Source of the DNA: an uncultured Lachnospiraceae bacterium
Lineage (GTDB): Bacteria > Bacillota > Clostridia > Lachnospirales > Lachnospiraceae
Direction: 5' to 3'
Length of the DNA stretch: 64,000 bases
Assembly: GCA_910584695.1 (NCBI GenBank)
Contig: CAJUBR010000004.1
Location: 1-64,000, forward strand
The position numbers were made by a program, and so were the translations under genes. The notes below the pieces were generated by a model. It was not told the DNA's origin and searched no databases. It saw only the letters and a program-made list of their open reading frames with translations. Positions 63,035 to 64,000 of this stretch are shown here, piece by piece; position 1 is the first letter of the stretch, and every line of letters begins with the position of its first letter.

Positions 63035-63255
63035 AGATGTTGAATTGAAATTATTGTAACGACATGTTGATACATTAGTTCAATAACGAAATAGGCAATT
63101 GCGAAACGTTTTGTTTGTGTAATGCTTATTGTGAATATATACAACGTTTCTCGGCCAACGTTCCTAAGACGTCACAAAGTTGTATATATTCCATAAACGA
63201 AAATTCACTTTTTTGGGTTTCTCAATCATCTAAATAACGAAAAGAGTGTGAGGAA
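63035..63255. promoter_or_regulatory. Gap with long inverted repeat before the last SDR
   Basis: GAATATATACAAC (63133-63145) and GTTGTATATATTC (63179-63191) are perfect 13-bp inverted arms around a 33-base loop with repeated CGTT/AACG motifs. No T-tract follows, so it is not a clear terminator. It may be a regulatory hairpin or a small recombination site. No gene is seen. Confidence 0.45.
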
Positions 63256-63984
63256 ATGAAAAAAACGATTTTAATATTGGGTGCATCACGAGGAATTGGA
63301 AAAGCAGTGTCTAAATATCTGCTAGAGAAGGGGTATCGTATTGTTGCAGTAGCTAGAACGGAAGCATTATTGCAGGAATTGGTTGCGGGACAAGAAGAGA
63401 ATGCAAAGTATATTGTCTGTGACTTAAGTGATATGTCCAATATAGCAGCTATTTTTGATAATCTGAATGAATGGGGAATTATATTATCCGGTGCTGTTTA
63501 TTGTGCCGGTATCTGTACATCTGAGCCAATTAAGATTATTGATATGGATACGATGCAAAGGGATTTGATGATAAATACATTATCCTTTGTGGAAATGGGG
63601 AAATATTTTTCAAAAAAGAAATATTTATCTGATGGAGCGAGTATTGTTGCCATATCTTCTATGTCAGCGTGGGATATGACAAAGGGTATGTGTACGTACT
63701 CCATGTCTAAAGCGGCTCTTAACACTGCAGTACAGACAATGTCAAAAGAATTTGTGAAACGGAAAGTTCGTGTGAATGCTATTTTACCTGCATATGTAAA
63801 TACAGAAATGACGGTAGGTTCAGATCAGGTTGACAGCAAAATTGCCATGTTGCAGGAAAAACAACCATTAGGAATTATTGAGCCGGAATATATAGCATAT
63901 ATGGTAGAATTTCTGTTGTCTGAAAAGGCACAATATATGACAGGAGCTTTGATTCCGATATCAGGGGGAAGAACAGAAAAGTAG
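63256..63984 (+). CDS. Short-chain dehydrogenase/reductase, FabG-like (second)
   Basis: The protein has 242 residues with ILILGASRGIGKAVSKYLLE, YCAGICTS, VAISSMSAWDM and catalytic YSMSK, then EPEYIAYMVEFLLSEKAQYM and MTGALIPISGG. It is a paralogue of the SDR at 59556. The TGxxxGIG motif has Leu-Gly in place of Thr-Gly. GAGTGAGGAAATG starts it. An AGGAGG at 63995-64000 shows that another gene follows beyond the window. Confidence 0.88.
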   Translation: MKKTILILGASRGIGKAVSKYLLEKGYRIVAVARTEALLQELVAGQEENAKYIVCDLSDMSNIAAIFDNLNEWGIILSGAVYCAGICTSEPIKIIDMDTMQRDLMINTLSFVEMGKYFSKKKYLSDGASIVAISSMSAWDMTKGMCTYSMSKAALNTAVQTMSKEFVKRKVRVNAILPAYVNTEMTVGSDQVDSKIAMLQEKQPLGIIEPEYIAYMVEFLLSEKAQYMTGALIPISGGRTEK

Positions 63985-64000
63985 ATGTTGTCGCAGGAGG

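Overview
The window looks like the chromosome of a motile, low-GC Firmicute of the Lachnospiraceae type (Roseburia/Agathobacter-like). This is inferred from gene content and order, not from a database match. The sequence is AT-rich with strong AGGAGG-type ribosome sites. The gene order comFC-yvyF-flgM-flgN-flgK-flgL-fliW-csrA, and the pairing of an mreB/mbl gene with two hook-basal-body genes (flhO/flhP), match the arrangement known from Bacillus subtilis. No rRNA, tRNA or CRISPR array was seen.

Layout. 1-4466: the end of an O-antigen-ligase-like membrane protein, then malQ, plsC and a lysine-rich membrane-anchored protein. 4600-10245: a flagellar module with a 1143-residue protein with a FliK-like C-terminus, a divergent flagellin and a FliS-like putative chaperone. 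10246-13250: a structured repeat, a HIT protein, a Znu/Mnt-type ABC transporter (ATPase plus permease) and a TraX-like membrane protein. 13600-20235: a DivIVA-like protein, a large PAS/GAF protein without output domain, mreB, flgF/flgG-type rod genes and a rod-binding protein. 20263-26208: a BlaI/BlaR1 pair with a secreted protein, an XRE regulator, recD2 and comFC. 26264-38730: the late flagellar cluster, from yvyF and flgM to the major flagellin, with two flgK paralogues, fliW/csrA, flaG, fliD, fliS and a fliT-like gene. 38979-47169: a flagellin glycosylation island with two Maf glycosyltransferases, a GT2 enzyme and a divergent neuB-neuC-neuA operon. 47247-53503: an accessory region with two Rpn-family proteins, an XRE regulator, a polysaccharide deacetylase, a metallo-beta-lactamase-fold protein and a three-gene cassette ending in a SecB-like chaperone. 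53682-64000: a mirrored region in which two GNAT-like genes point away from a broken tyrosine recombinase framed by 66/68-bp inverted repeats. The right-hand side continues into an acyl-carrier pathway: ACP, KASIII-SDR fusion, SDR, KASIII, ACP, adenylate-forming ligase and SDR.

How the parts fit. Several sigma-D-type promoters, with TAAA/TAAT and CCGATAT boxes 15-16 bases apart, precede flgM, flgL, flaG and the major flagellin. The flagellin leader carries a hairpin displaying an AGGGAA loop just before an AAGGAGG ribosome site, which fits CsrA repression relieved by FliW. A hairpin with the same loop lies before flgL. NeuB, NeuC and NeuA can in principle make a CMP-activated nonulosonic acid, which Maf proteins attach to flagellin. 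The ACP/KASIII/SDR/GNAT genes could make and transfer a short hydroxyacyl group onto such a glycan. That last link is inference from position and from the resemblance to Pseudomonas flagellin glycosylation islands.

The points most worth following are the acyl-carrier cluster, the inverted-repeat/recombinase arrangement with mirrored GNAT genes, the SecB-like three-gene cassette, the divergent flagellin with its own FliS-like protein, and the CsrA-type leader hairpins.
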